Assembly: GCA_023213315.1 (NCBI GenBank)
Contig: JAKCPI010006239.1
Span: forward strand, 211,501 to 275,500
Direction of reading: 5' to 3'
Length of the DNA: 64,000 nucleotides
Origin: Euborellia annulipes
Lineage: Eukaryota > Arthropoda > Insecta > Dermaptera > Anisolabididae
Position 1 is the first letter of the stretch. Every line of letters begins with the position of its first letter. Below the pieces are notes generated by a model. That model saw nothing but the letters and a program-made list of their open reading frames with translations, did not search any database and had not been told where the DNA came from. Position numbers and translations under genes: made by a program. Shown here piece by piece: positions 44,701 through 55,725 of the stretch.

Positions 44701-47700
44701 AAGATGAAAATGAAAAAAAGGACCCAATGCATTGTGAGGGGAGACCTGAACTGGATACCTTGGGTTTGGGCATCTTCTTCCCTGATTCATTGGAGAGCTT
44801 TGTGGGTCTTGCCATCGTCGAGTTTGTAGGTCCCTCGAACTGTCTGTCCCCTGTGATGTCCGAGCCTACTACACCCACCTGCACACAGCCCCCGGGGGAC
44901 AAATTTGTAAAAATAAAAATATAACTCTCCAGACAAGTAACCCACCCCTGATTAATTCCCGAGATCTAATCAACCGACTAAACGATTTCTAATTAAAGTA
45001 TCACGCAGCAGCAAGGGTGGTTGGGGTCTCGGAATTTATTTAATCCCAAATCTATTCAAAAACAGGAGTTTGCATAAGGATTAATGAATGGTTATGAATA
45101 AAATGCTTGTTAATAAACAAAAATCTATGATCAATTTTTGAGTCCGAGAGGCTAAGTTTTTTCTAAAATATATCAAATTGAGTTTGTGCTTCTTTTGTTT
45201 TGTGGTACTATACTGCATGTTTTTAACAAAGTTAAAAGGTTTAATCATCTCTTCTCTGTCCAGTAAATTTGCTCTCTCTTTATGTCTTCTAATCATTTTG
45301 CGGTTTCTTATTAAAAAAAGAACAAAGCTTGTCCCAATATCAAGAGCCAAAAATATTAACGACTGTTATTCATTCAACATCATCATCATAAGTTTTCTGC
45401 TTTATTTTCGCAGGTCTTTTAGTGGCGATTCTTCCTTCTCCATTCACCCCTTTCCTGAGCTAATCTTTTCATCCCTTCGTATCCATCTTCCTCCTTCAAT
45501 TCATTATTCATTAAATGCTTTTATTTCGTTAAATAAATATCCCCTCCCCCCCCTGTTTATACTATCGGAAAAAAATTCATTACAAGTGGAACGCCAGCGG
45601 AGACAGAAGCGGATGAAAAAAGAAATTTTCTTTGGAAGAAGGGGGCAGGGAGAAAGCGTAGCGTATTTTCTTTATTTCCATGAACTGTATTATAAACAGA
45701 AATTTTTCTTAAGAGAAGGGGGGACAAAATTTGTTTTAAAAATTTGTCCAAGATCTAAAGATTGAGAATGACCAGTAAGTGGACACATAAAAGCATCAAA
45801 AAGAACATTTCTATTATTAATTTATTTTTAAAATTTATTATATTAATTTTTTCTGTCAGATCAGTAGTTATTGATTTTCTGGGCGAGGGGGGGGGTCAAA
45901 AGATGCCGCTTGCTTGGGGGGCTGAGGCTTGTACACACCCTCCCCCTCTGAAATCAATAAATCAATAAATGCTATAGAAAAAATATAGATTTAAAAATAA
46001 TTATATAATAGAAATGTTCTTTCTGATTAGTTGTTTTTGCTCCCCTCCCAGGAAAGTTTCTATGGACGCTCATAACTCTGATACTGCTAGGTTTTTTTAT
46101 ACATAGAAAAAATGCAATAAATAAAAATAAAAAATATTTTTGGTGAATCATGAAAAAAAGTTCATACAAGTCTTAAGAAAAGTTTCTTAAATTGAATTTA
46201 TAATATATGCTTGAAAATTTCACAGATTAAATAGAAAATAGGAAAATAGCTCAAATATATAGTTGAAATAAGTAGACCTGAAGGAATTTTATCCTTGGAT
46301 TTTTAAATAAACTATCAATACTATCTCCAGTGAAAAAAAAATCAGAAAAATCAATCAACGAATTTATTAATTTATTAATTCTGGGTGGGATTTTTAAGTA
46401 AAATTCAATGCTTAGTTACAGCCATTTATAAGAAAATTTATAAGAAAATTTCAAAACTATATTGTTGCATCCCACTTATTTGAAATTCCTTCATCTTAAA
46501 ATTGCATCTGAAATTGATAATTGAAGACAAGTTTTTTGAAAGAATTTTTCTTATAAGCCTACTATACTAATTAAAAACCTCAACGAAAAGGGCTTATAAT
46601 AGCGTCATATTTGACAAGAAGAACACTTAGGGTTAAAGTGAATAATTTCCTATAACTTGCGCAATCTATCAATAATCGTCTCTGAGATTTCTCTTTTTCA
46701 GTTTATTCATTAACGCTTTTGGTAATGAAGTTAATTTATTATTTTTTTTGCAGATACCCTTAAAATCTAAAAGATTTTGCAGATAACTAGTTTCGCAAGA
46801 AAAACTTACAATAAATAAATACACTGTATATATATATATTTAAATAAATCGGAAACACTTGCCATCAATGTTAATTAAATATTTTTTAAGGATTTTAAAT
46901 CCAGGAACTTAATCCCTTTGGAAAAGGATCTCAGATCTTAGATCTCAAGAGAGAATTTGGATTTCAAACCAAATCCAAAATCCTGGATCGGATCGGATCG
47001 GATTTAGGGATTTAAATTCAAAATAGGAGCGACCCTGTCAATCCCTATATATATAAATATATATATATTGTTAGTACTTGTTGGAAATCATGAACTTTAG
47101 ACTTGGGAATTTATTTTGATTAAGAGCTCCATTTTCTTTTCACTCTAGTTGAACGTGTTTTCAAGTGTTCAAAAAATGATAATTATATTACAACAGAAAA
47201 TACAGAAGCAATATAATAAGAGAAGAAATATTCCATGACTGGTCTATGATACTAAGACATCTCAGAGATATGAAGCTTCTTTATTTGACAATCCAGAGCT
47301 TGAATCATATAAACTGCGAACAAATAAAAAAATTAGAGCGCTTAGGCCTGGAGACATATCATGGTTGAAGAGAGTGAGATTTTATCTAACTACCTAATCA
47401 AGTTAAATTAAAAAATTACTAATTGCACACCAAAACCTTTTCAAAATACGAAGACACATAAATAATTTTTGAAATATTTTTAAAAACATAGCTCACATTT
47501 AAAATAACAAATTATAGTAGTTGTTGAGAAATTATATGCAAAGGTCGAACACGCAATAAGTTTTTTAGTCAAAGATAAAAAAAAAAGATATTTATTCAAA
47601 TGTTAATAAAAAAATAGTTTTCTTTTCTTATCCCTAGCTGCTGGTTGGATCTTTAAGAAGAGATCATTTCTTTTTATTTTTTAATTTAATTTATTATTTA

Positions 47701-50700
47701 CTTAATTTATATAAAAATTAAAAATTATTTATATAATTAGATATTACTTCATGTACCCGAAAAAAGATATAAGGGTGTGCCGCCGGGAGTTGAACCACGG
47801 ATCCACCGATTTGCGCTCAGTGTGCCCTTACCAAGGGCCCCTTATCAATCGGTGGATCCGTGGTTCGACTCCCGGCGGCACACCCTTACATCTTTTTTCG
47901 GGTACATGAAGTAATATCTAATTATATAAATTTCCGTTTCGCGGCTTATCTACGCGATATATATAATATCTTAAATATTATATATAATTTCTTATTTAAA
48001 AATTATTTTACAAAGGGTGTGTTACTTGATTAATAATTTTAAAAAATATATTTTTACAAAATAAATAAAAATTAATTAAAAGATATTTTTATCAAATAGG
48101 CCCTATGCTTTTTAACAAGTTTGTTATTTAGCATCTTTAAAAAAAAAATATGAATAATCTATCGGTTTTATAAGGAATAAAACCATGATGGTATCAACTT
48201 TTTGAAATAGCAATAGTATTACAAAGAGAATAATACAGTGTCTAATATTGTTGTCCTGGCTTTGTATTGAAAACATTTATCAAATATTAATTTTTATTAT
48301 ATTATTATTTCCTTGAATATTATCTAGTCAAATATTTTTATTTTCATTACAATAATAAAAATAAAAATAATGTTTATTTATTATATATATATATATATAA
48401 AAAAAAACACATTACATTCTATAACAGGTAGAGAGTTTATTTATCATTTAGTAATTGAGGAAAATATATTTTATAATAAAATATTTTAAAATTTTGGTAT
48501 TAAAAAAAAATATATATATTATATATATATTTTGACTGACCAAAAAGTTTAGTAGGTTGTCCCAGAAAGAAAGCAATGACTCATTTTAAAATGAAAAAAA
48601 TAAAATGACAACTTTTGTTGTTTAATTGGTTGAAAAGAATTCTAATTAAGATTTTCATCTCTTTTTATAAAAAAAAAAGTGAGTGGCATAATTAAGAACT
48701 ACACTTGAGTTTTCTACATGTGATTATTTCATTGTTTTTTTTTTTTTAATATGAACAAATTTTAATAGAAATTATGGTCCGAAACTTGGAAATTTTTCAT
48801 TAAAGAATTCCATCTAAGTCGCGTGGGATGTTGAGATTTGCTCGACGTTTCGGTTCTCCTTTTGGAGCCTTTTTCAAAAGAGAAGGGGGTTAGGAGGTAA
48901 TGATGGAAGGAGGGTTGTTTACGGGGTCGCAGTCCTGCTGGTCCCCAGGTCTGTTTGGTGGATGCCTCAGAGGTTTGGGTTTGTCTCTGAGATCTGAACG
49001 AAGATTGTTTGGATGTAATCGGTTTTGTGTTTGTTGGAGTCTCCGAGGCTTCTGCTTGCTCTAAGTATCGATCGGATCTTACCAGCAAGCAGAAGCTTCT
49101 AAGAACACGATTACACCCAGCCAATCTTCCTTCAGATCTCAGAGACAAACCCAAACCTCTGAGGCATCCACCAAACAGACCTGGGGACCAGCAGGACTGC
49201 GACCCCGTAAACAACCCTCCTCCATCATTACCTCCTAACTCCCTTCTCTCTTGGAAATGTCGAAAAAACTTATCTTCGCAATATATATGGTATTATAATA
49301 TTTCATAAAGTATTCAGGATTTCAAAGAAGAATTGTTCAGCCTTTTTTATATAATATATTTTAATTTTTTAACTTTTTTTATGATTTCGCCCTTCAAAGT
49401 CATACAATCAAACTGTTTTGTCAGAGGATAAGATGAATGTGTGCTAGACAAGATATCATGAAGAAAGGTCAACCCGCATTTACAAAGATTAAATAAAATA
49501 TTTTATTTAAAAAAAGCTGCAATTTTTTTTTTAAATGATGTAATCAACAAATAGCTTAAATCAATACTAAAAAAACTTTCATTGAACATCAGATTCAGTT
49601 GCGCTTTTTCATGGTAATCTTCTAATCGAAGATTTGATATAAAATTAGAGCTCAACATTTTTCTGTTCCAAGGAGGGTGAAATAATGAAGAAAAATTAGT
49701 TTAATAAAGTAAAAAAACAAAAACAATGCCCATTAAATATAAAAATTTAAGGTATTTTCATACATTATATATAAAAGAGATCTTAATTTTATGGTTTAGA
49801 ATGTATAGAACCTTAATATTTGTCATTTATAAATTCTTCCAAGTTATAGAATGTAAATGAATATTTATGATTAAAAATTTTTTATGCAAAAATTGAAGTG
49901 AATTGCAAGAATTGAAAGAAAATATTAAAATATAATCAATCTTATTGGTCACATAAAATGGAGTACTTTTAAAAGATGTGTTATTTTTTCAATTTATTAG
50001 CATGTTTGATGGAAAAGGCCAAATATATTAACGGCGTAAAATTAGAAGTGTAGAAAAATTAAAAATTAAAGAATAAATATTCAAAATGCATTAGTATAAG
50101 CAAGCAAGAAACCAAAACAATCAATAAAAATATAAAAATATTATTACTTACCCCTCCTCCTCTTATAAGTTTTCTTCTCAACTCTTCGGATGGATTTTTG
50201 AAAATATGTTCTTGAGATATGACCTTTTTAATGGGTGGACCACCTGGTTGTAGATACAGATCATATGTGAGATGAAGCTTTCTTGGTTCATCGTGGCCTT
50301 TGAAATAGATGTCGATGGGCATGTTAAATCCTGCATAGCCGGATTCCTTGACACTATACGGAGGCTCTTTAATAACTATAAATATAATAAAATATATTAA
50401 TAAAATACTGTATATAGTCTAAAATATTTTTTTTAGAATGATATTCAAATTCTTCCCTTTTGCTGAATTAAATCATATGAGAAGATACTGTCACAATTGC
50501 AGAATCTTTTTTATAAATAAATATATAATATAATTAAGTAATAGGGAGGAAAGTAAAAAGGCTGCCCTTCGCTTATTTTCTTAATCATTCGCATTAAGCT
50601 TTAGTCCCACCTTAAGTCAAAATATATATATATATATATATAAGTTACTCTATACTCTATATGTCAGTTACTCTCGGCCTGGGGAGTAGGCAGGTTGAGC

Positions 50701-51663
50701 CCCGGGAACCAAGAGCTAACACCCCGACTTGGGGAGTGGGCAGATTGAGGCCCCAAAGTCAACCCAAACCAAACACAAACCCGATTACACAGAACCAACC
50801 ACTGTCCATTCCTCAGAGACAAACCCAGACCTCTGAGGCATCCACCAAACACACCACCAATACACCGACTTGGGGAGTAGGCAGATTGAGGCCCCGTAGT
50901 CAACCTAAACCGAACACAATTACACACAACAGACCTTCCTCCAGCTCTCAGAGACCAATCCACGCCTCTGAGTCATCCACCAAATTGACCTGGGGACCAG
51001 GAAGACTGCGACCACGTAAACAACCCCCTCCACCATTACCTCCTAACTTCCTTCTCTCTTGAAAATGGCTCCAAAAGGAGAGCCGAAACGTCGAGTAGGT
51101 CTCAGCACCCCACGCGACTTAACCCGAGAAAACTTGTCTTCGCATATATAAATATATATATATACAGGGTGTCTCGGAAGTGGCGGGAGTAATTGTTGGG
51201 GTCGATAGAGGAAAAAAATTCTGAATCGAAAGTTCCTGAGCCAAAAATTTTTTTGGGCCTTAGAAAATTAGTTATTAATTAAAAACGATAGCCAATCAGG
51301 AGCACGCTACAAGAGAATCACAAGTGAGTGGGATATTTCATTAATTACACTAATTAATAAAATATTTCGAATAAAACCAAAGCTCTGTCTAATGTCAGGG
51401 GAAATTCACTTTCTTTGTTTGTAATTAATATTTTATTAATTATGTAATTAATGAAATATCCCCACTCACTTGTGATTCTTATCTTTATATATATATAGGG
51501 TAAGAGCTCGTGGTGCCATCCAAGTACCCACAAGATGTGGGCCCCTGAGCGAAAAGTAAAAAGTAAAAAACCCAATAAAACCCAAATAACAGTGGGTTTT
51601 ATTAATTGAAAACCTCAAAAAACCCACTGGGTTTTGCCCACCTGGGGAAATTTTATGCCAACC

Positions 51664-51715
<52 letters not shown>

Positions 51716-51919
51716 GGTTGGCATAAAATTCCCAGGTGGGCAAAACCCAGTGGGTTTGAGGTTTTCAATTAATAAAACCCACTGTTATTTGGGTTTTATT
51801 GGGTTTTTACTTTACTTTTCGCTCGGGGCCCACATCTTGTGGGTACTTGGATGACCACGAGCTCTTACCCTATATATATATAAAGATAAGAATCACAAGT
51901 GAGTGGGGATATTTCATTA

Positions 51920-51958
<39 letters not shown>

Positions 51959-52363
51959 ATGTTTCAACTAGTGTCCAAGGTAATCAGTTTAAATCCAAAA
52001 GTCAAAACTTATAAGCAAACGAGAAAATATAAGATAAACGAAATAAAGTTAGCTAAATTTGATTCATCTATCAGAACAAAATTAACAATTTTGATTAATG
52101 AGATAGTAAATAATATTTAAGTAGAAGAAATGTATCACCTTGACATCAAATATTTGTAAAAATCAAAACATTTTGGTTACTAAGGAGTCAGATGATTGGA
52201 ACAATAGCAATAGTGACTATTGTTGCCTTTGTTACTATCATCACAAAAAATATTTAATTTTCCAACAATTTCGTAATAGAGAGATGATAAATACTTAACT
52301 CTTCAATTTTACTTTAGTTAAATATATTTCGAGATCTATATATTTGAAGAAGAGAGTAGTATT

Positions 52364-52403
<40 letters not shown>

Positions 52404-53924
52404 GAAGACAAGTTTTCTCGGGTTAAGTCGCGTGGGGTGCTGAGATTTACTCGACGTTTCGGCTCTCCTTTTGGAGCCATTTTCAAGAGAGAAGGAAGTT
52501 AGGAGGTAATGGTGGAGGGGGGTTGTGTCCCCCCGGCACCCCCTAGTTACGCCCATTACCCCCTAAAATATTTACCATATATATAATATAGGTACATATA
52601 CATATATATTACAGTTTCAGGAGGAATGGTAAATATTTTAGGGGGTAATGGGCGTAACTAGGGGGTGCCGGGGGGCGCCCCTCCCCCCTCCCAGCGAGGA
52701 TGGCTGGCCCCATGGCCCCCCAGCAGCCAAATTCTCTAGTTACGCCTATGGTGATAGTATAAACGAATTGCAATACAAATTTCATATAACATGTGTCAAA
52801 TTTTTAATGAGTCCAGAGATACAGTTATTAGTATTACACCGTTTGCTATGTGAATTTAACGATTGTCAAGAGTAGTGTTTTGTTGTTGACATTGAATGTT
52901 TTCAACTGACATCGTGATTTGTTGGCCAATTGTACTGTACTGTATCGGTTAAACATGCCGCACGAACTTGCACATACCATATCGGTATAGTCAGCATGTG
53001 TAAAAAAGTGCGGCATGTTTAAACGATACAGTACAATACAATTGGCCAACAAATCACAATCTCATTTGAAGACATTCAATATCAACAACAAAACAACTGT
53101 TACAATCATTAAATTCTCATAGCAAACGGTGTAATACTAATAACTGTATCTCTGGACTCATTAAAAATTTGACACATGTTATATGAAATTTGTATTGCAA
53201 TTCGTTTATACTATCAAAAAAGAGACGTTACCACAGACTAGCTTAAAGGACTCAAGACAAAGGTAACCATCAAGGAAAGGAAAGAGTCAGACGAAACACT
53301 AAGACAAGACAAGTAGTAGAAAAATTTACAAAGAAATGGATCCAAAAAAAATTTATGAAAACTTTGAAATAAATGAGAATTAATGATGAACGATAAACTC
53401 AATAAAGTATGGAAAAATACTATTTCCTTCTGTGTTTATTATGTTGTGAGCTAGACCTATAAGAAAACAATCGGCTAAAACTGAGAGAGGAATCTAATAT
53501 ATAATATAATAAACAATAATTTTGAAAAAAATTTAAACAAAATACATTATTAAAACTTGCCATTACTCTACAATAAAAAGGTCGACAAGAGAGATGTGTG
53601 ATTAACTTTTTTAAATAAGATGTTTAAAGTTTCAAATTATAAACTGGTGAAAAAGAAAAACATAAAACATCCTATCATTAATCTATATAAGTTTAAAGAA
53701 AAGTAGTTTAAATGTATAATTATAAAATTATAAAAAATGATCTTACCTCTCTTTGGTTTTGAAAATGTTTCATGGAGATGAAAAACTACTTTATCCACGA
53801 AATGGCTGATATTTGTATTATCTGTCCCTTTAACAAATACTTCCCAATCATGGGTAAAACCCTCAGAAGTACTTTTATTTCGAATAGATGCGTGATGGCC
53901 AATATCAAACGATACTTTAACACA
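37116..53924 (-). CDS. MLLT3/MLLT1 (ear) homologue: AF9/ENL-family YEATS-domain protein, N-terminus missing
   Basis: Confident exons 53924-53747, 50375-50152 and 38798-37116 join in phase (694 residues); a candidate exon 44878-44759 would add 40. The YEATS domain (first about 135 residues) keeps GFTHDW, a HETF loop and ESGYAGF, so the aromatic cage equivalents of human AF9 F28, F59 and Y78 are present and acyl-lysine binding is expected. Then a 480-residue Lys/Ser/Glu-rich linker with basic stretches such as KKRKRK. The last 66 residues are the AHD (TFDFDLCALDRTTVKRLQDF), which in the family binds AF4, DOT1L, BCOR and CBX8. The protein should act in nuclear transcription elongation (super elongation complex / DotCom). 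The start codon lies upstream at higher coordinates or outside the window; Drosophila ear begins almost exactly where exon 53924 starts, so the missing part may be only a few codons. Confidence 0.95.
40732..41924. mobile_element. hAT-type element with perfect 8-bp duplication
   Basis: Begins TAGAGACCGGAC and ends ATCCGGTCTCTA. CTTATAAG flanks both sides (40724-40731 and 41925-41932). The ends have repeated AAGCATAAAAA blocks. The middle contains a tRNA-like sequence (41175-41243) and another GC-rich element fragment (41335-41700) ending TATACGCCCCTTG. No transposase was recognised. Confidence 0.88.
41175..41243 (+). ncRNA. tRNA-like sequence inside the hAT element
   Basis: GGCTTGGCGTAGTTAATAGC (A box) and GAGGGTTCGGATCCC (B box) at normal tRNA distance. 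The T stem is good, the anticodon stem weak, and acceptor pairing not clean. Likely a tRNA-derived SINE head or captured pseudogene. Confidence 0.5.
42044..42770. mobile_element. Pogo/Tigger-like element, non-autonomous
   Basis: Left end CAGTCAACTCTCGATAATTC and right end GAATTATCGAGAGTGGGCTG are inverted repeats of the Tigger type, with TA on both sides (42042-42043 and 42771-42772). The interior has no DDE transposase frame. Confidence 0.8.
44064..44353. mobile_element. MITE with hAT-like ends
   Basis: TTAGAGCAGGGGTTCC and GGAATCACTGCTCTAA are inverted repeats bounding about 290 bp of AT-rich DNA. No clear 8-bp duplication, so the superfamily is uncertain. Confidence 0.6.
44759..44878 (-). 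CDS. Candidate AF9/ENL linker exon (40 codons)
   Basis: Between a TGTGTGCAG acceptor and an AAG|GTATCC donor on the minus strand lie 120 nt, open and in phase 0 at both ends, as the neighbouring exons require. It encodes VGVVGSDITGDRQFEGPTNS and TMARPTKLSNESGKKMPKPK, a Ser/Lys-rich linker-like peptide. The stretch is clearly GC-richer than the surrounding intron and is not part of any recognised repeat. The donor is weak (GTATCC), and an unrecognised repeat could explain the composition. If real it directly follows the YEATS domain. Confidence 0.5.
47727..47932. repeat. Foldback with tRNA-like sequence in its arms
   Basis: Near-perfect arms from ATATAATTAGATATTACTTC inward. The inner part of each arm is a tRNA 3' half (GGTTCGACTCCCGGCGGCAC and its complement), and the loop supplies an A-box-side fragment (GTGTGCCCTTACC read on the plus strand). 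Confidence 0.85.
47785..47850 (-). ncRNA. tRNA-like sequence, same family as 10275-10346
   Basis: Minus strand reads AAGGGCA, stem CACTG - loop AGCGCAAAT - stem CGGTG, then GATCCGTGGTTCAACTCCCGG. It shares the nine-base loop with 10275-10346 while the first three pairs of the stem are all changed and still complementary. Confidence 0.5.
48775..49265. repeat. Foldback of the TWG-repeat family
   Basis: Arms 48870-49060 and 49080-49260 share CTGGTCCCCAGGTCTG, GCCTCAGAGGTTTGGG and GGAGGTAATGATGG in inverted form. At 48843-48885 the minus strand has a decayed hammerhead-like segment (GGCTCC / GGAGAACC, GAAACGTC, with CTGANGA altered). Confidence 0.85.
50152..50375 (-). CDS. AF9/ENL exon: YEATS part 2
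   Basis: Completes Val and encodes IKEPPYSVKESGYAGFNMPI, DIYFKGHDEPRKLHLTYDLY, then NPSEELRRKLIRGGG, ending exactly on a codon before GTAAGT. This is the second half of the YEATS domain including the reader tyrosine in SGYAGF and the closing helix RRKL. Confidence 0.97.
50655..51130 (+). repeat. Minisatellite-like tandem region with open frame, TWG-repeat family
   Basis: Three to four copies of a unit starting GACTTGGGGAGTAGGCAG are spaced 45-140 bp apart, interleaved with copies of CTCAGAGACAAACCC. One plus-strand frame (50661-51062) stays open through all and encodes repeated TPTWGVGRLRPQSQP-like peptides. It ends beside a decayed hammerhead-like segment (51064-51105). It matches the arms at 48870-49260 and 52400-52530. 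Confidence 0.7.
51064..51105 (+). ncRNA. Decayed hammerhead-like motif of the TWG-repeat family
   Basis: TTGAAAA, T, GGCTCC - AAAA - GGAGAGCC (one bulge), GAAAC, GTC. C3 and G8 of the core are changed, so cleavage is unlikely. Sister copies at 48843-48885 and 52449-52490 (minus strand) share these changes. Confidence 0.4.
51480..51935. repeat. Foldback with (AT)n at the apex
   Basis: Arms of about 185 bp (51480-51666 and 51712-51900) share GGGTAAGAGCTCGTGG, GGGTTTTATTGGG and GGGAAATTTTATGCC in inverted form. The loop is an AT dinucleotide run (51667-51711). Flanking this, 51300-51480 is a separate palindrome around AATCACAAGTGAGTGGG, repeated again at 51890-51920. Confidence 0.88.
51667..51711. 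repeat. (AT)n microsatellite at foldback apex
   Basis: About 22 AT dinucleotides. Similar runs at 51925-51953 and 52367-52402. Confidence 0.95.
52530..52690. repeat. GC-ended palindrome, hAT-like
   Basis: CACCCCCTAGTTACGCCC at 52539 pairs with GGGCGTAACTAGGGGGTG at 52648. GTAACTAG and CTAGTTAC are typical hAT terminal sequences, and a further CTAGTTACGCCTATGG lies at 52737-52752. Confidence 0.6.
52752..53216. repeat. Near-perfect long foldback
   Basis: Arms of about 230 bp starting TGATAGTATAAACGAATTGC. The outer 110 bp of the two arms are identical, the inner part has scattered differences. The apex is near 52980 (CATATCGGTATAG). No coding content or target duplication was found. Confidence 0.92.
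53747..53924 (-). CDS. AF9/ENL exon: YEATS part 1
   Basis: Follows a TTTTAG acceptor and encodes CVKVSFDIGHHAS, then EGFTHDWEVFVKG and ISHFVDKVVFHLHETFSKPK, R, plus one base, before a GTAAGA donor. It corresponds to strands 1-4 of the YEATS fold with two of the three cage aromatics. The frame is open from the first base, in phase 0. Confidence 0.97.
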
Positions 53925-55029
53925 CTAAAACAACAAAAAATCAAGTGATTAGTTTGGAAAAAAATCATCATAAGAAACATTGAATTTCTTTGAATATACA
54001 TATATATATATATATATTTGTACGTATACAAACCGAATATGCCATAGCCTGTTTATATCCATAAACTTGATATGAACATGATTAATTTAATTTTGATAAA
54101 AGACATAATATAGATGATTTAATAATGGAATTATATCCTATATTATGTTTAATATTTAATCATCTTTTTTAATAAATATATGAAAAATTACACATATAAT
54201 ACTTATAATATATAATTTACATTAAAATTGAGTATAGTTTCAAGAGTTGTGTACTATTTGAAGAGATTAAAAATCTTAAATGTTGAATAACATCGAAAAA
54301 CTAATGATCTGAATGAAGTCAGCTACAGTCGCTCTTCCTAATTTGCATGTTTGGCCAACATTTGAAATTGCACTTTTTTTAATTATGATGAAGATAATAA
54401 TTTTATTTAAACATATATTGAAATTATAATTAAAATATACTTTGTTTACATCTATATTTTTGTTTAAATATATTTACTTTTAATTTTTTTTTCTAGAAGC
54501 TTGGAAGCAGAGTTGGGTTTTATACATGATTTTGCCGTTTTATCGGAGTTGGGTTTTATACATGATTTTCCAGTTTTATACAAAAATCGCGGATAAAACT
54601 GTTTAAAACGTATAAAAAGTATAATATGTATAAAACTGGGATGCGTATGCGCAAACCCAACGAGAAAAGAAATTCAAAAAAAAAAATCATTTATGACTAG
54701 AATGAGTCCTATTTTTTATTATTTATATATAAAAACAAATTTTCAAAAATGCCATTTGGCAAATGATTGACCTTTATAATCTTAGCTAAATAGCAGGGAA
54801 CAGGGCCGTAACGAGGGCGTGGCAAAACAGGCGCCCGCCACGGGCTCAACTGGGCTGGGGGCGCAAAACAAAGGGGTCCGACCTAGTTGTGAGCTGCACG
54901 AGGTTTTTATTATTTTGGGAATTAAATTTTATTTTGAATATAAAATTTTAAAAATTAATACGCCAGCCCCCCCCCCTCTGCCCCTCACATGAGGTATGAA
55001 AAACAGTTAAGAATAAAAAAAAAAAGTGC

Positions 55030-55125
55030 AGGAGGTGGATTTGAACTCACGACGTTTGGTTACTTGAGAATGGAAAAAAAATATAGAAATATTAAGGACG
55101 AATTAACCAACTGAGCTATCGTTTA
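55030..55125 (-). ncRNA. tRNA-like end, left
   Basis: Minus strand: GATAGCTCAGTTGGTTAA (A box), an insert of about 50 bp containing a T run, then GTGAGTTCAAATCCACC (B box). The long insert is like an intron or extra arm; not a functional tRNA as it stands. Confidence 0.5.
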
Positions 55126-55664
55126 TCTAATCTTTATAAAGAAATATAAGCCATATAAGAAACAGTAAATAAAAGACTTATTAAAAAAATTTTAATTTTG
55201 TACATATGATATATCATTTTTTTACTAGGTTTAATGCAGATTAATAATTTATTATTAAAATTTTAATTGCATGCATAGTTTTCAAATTATTCAATGGGCA
55301 AACGTCACATTGTGAATGCCTTAATATAATTAAACCAAAAACTCTATATAACATTTGACACATGTTATTAATTCTTAAATTTCCCCTGATTCCAAATAAC
55401 TAAACCCCTTTTAATTATATGATCTAATTTTAGAGTTATTGACGATCAAACATAAGCCAAACTCGGGCCTAAAGGCCTGACCACCAAATTCTATATTATC
55501 GAAAAAGCTTATTTAGCATTGTCTGATTAAAACCAAATTTTTACCAGAGATTTATAATTAAAAAATGAGTTTTTTTCTAAAGTTTCATTGAGATTGGTAA
55601 AGAAATAAATAAAATATTGACTATTTTGTAAATTGAGTTTTAGAATTCGGGATTCCGAATTGGT

Positions 55665-55725
55665 AAAGAGAGCGCTCTGTGAACCGGGTCTAGGCTTGAA
55701 TCTGAGATCCCAATTCTAAAACTCA
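55665..55725 (+). ncRNA. tRNA-like apex of the 1.3-kb foldback
   Basis: GGGATTCCGAATTGGTAAAG and CTAGGCTTGAATCTGAGATC resemble A- and B-box halves and form the unpaired loop of the foldback. Weak similarity. Confidence 0.3.

Larger units (their letters stand above)
38799..50151 (-). other. AF9/ENL 11.3-kb intron, repeat-filled
   Basis: Apart from the candidate exon at 44759-44878 it holds hAT elements (40732-41924), a pogo/Tigger-like element (42044-42770), a MITE (44064-44353) and foldbacks (39661-41990, 47727-47932, 48775-49265). 38820-39660, 42780-44060, 45000-46800 and 49270-50050 show only AT-rich DNA and short inverted repeats. The 195-codon frame at 45178-45765 has no recognisable content. 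Confidence 0.65.
50376..53746 (-). other. AF9/ENL intron between YEATS exons, repeat-filled
   Basis: Holds the tandem TWG-repeat region (50655-51130), the foldbacks 51300-51480, 51480-51935 and 52530-52690, a near-perfect foldback (52752-53216) and AT microsatellites. 53220-53740 is unique AT-rich sequence where nothing was seen. Confidence 0.65.

Noticed and set aside
45178..45765. 195-codon plus-strand frame
   Set aside because: Longest intronic frame, but low-complexity Phe/Leu/Ser composition with no recognisable domain or splice context.
46985..47010. GGATC-rich repeat as regulatory cluster
   Set aside because: A short GATCG tandem in decayed repeat DNA with no other support.
51606..52014. 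Frames with poly-Tyr/Ile from AT runs
   Set aside because: Produced by (AT)n translation inside a foldback.
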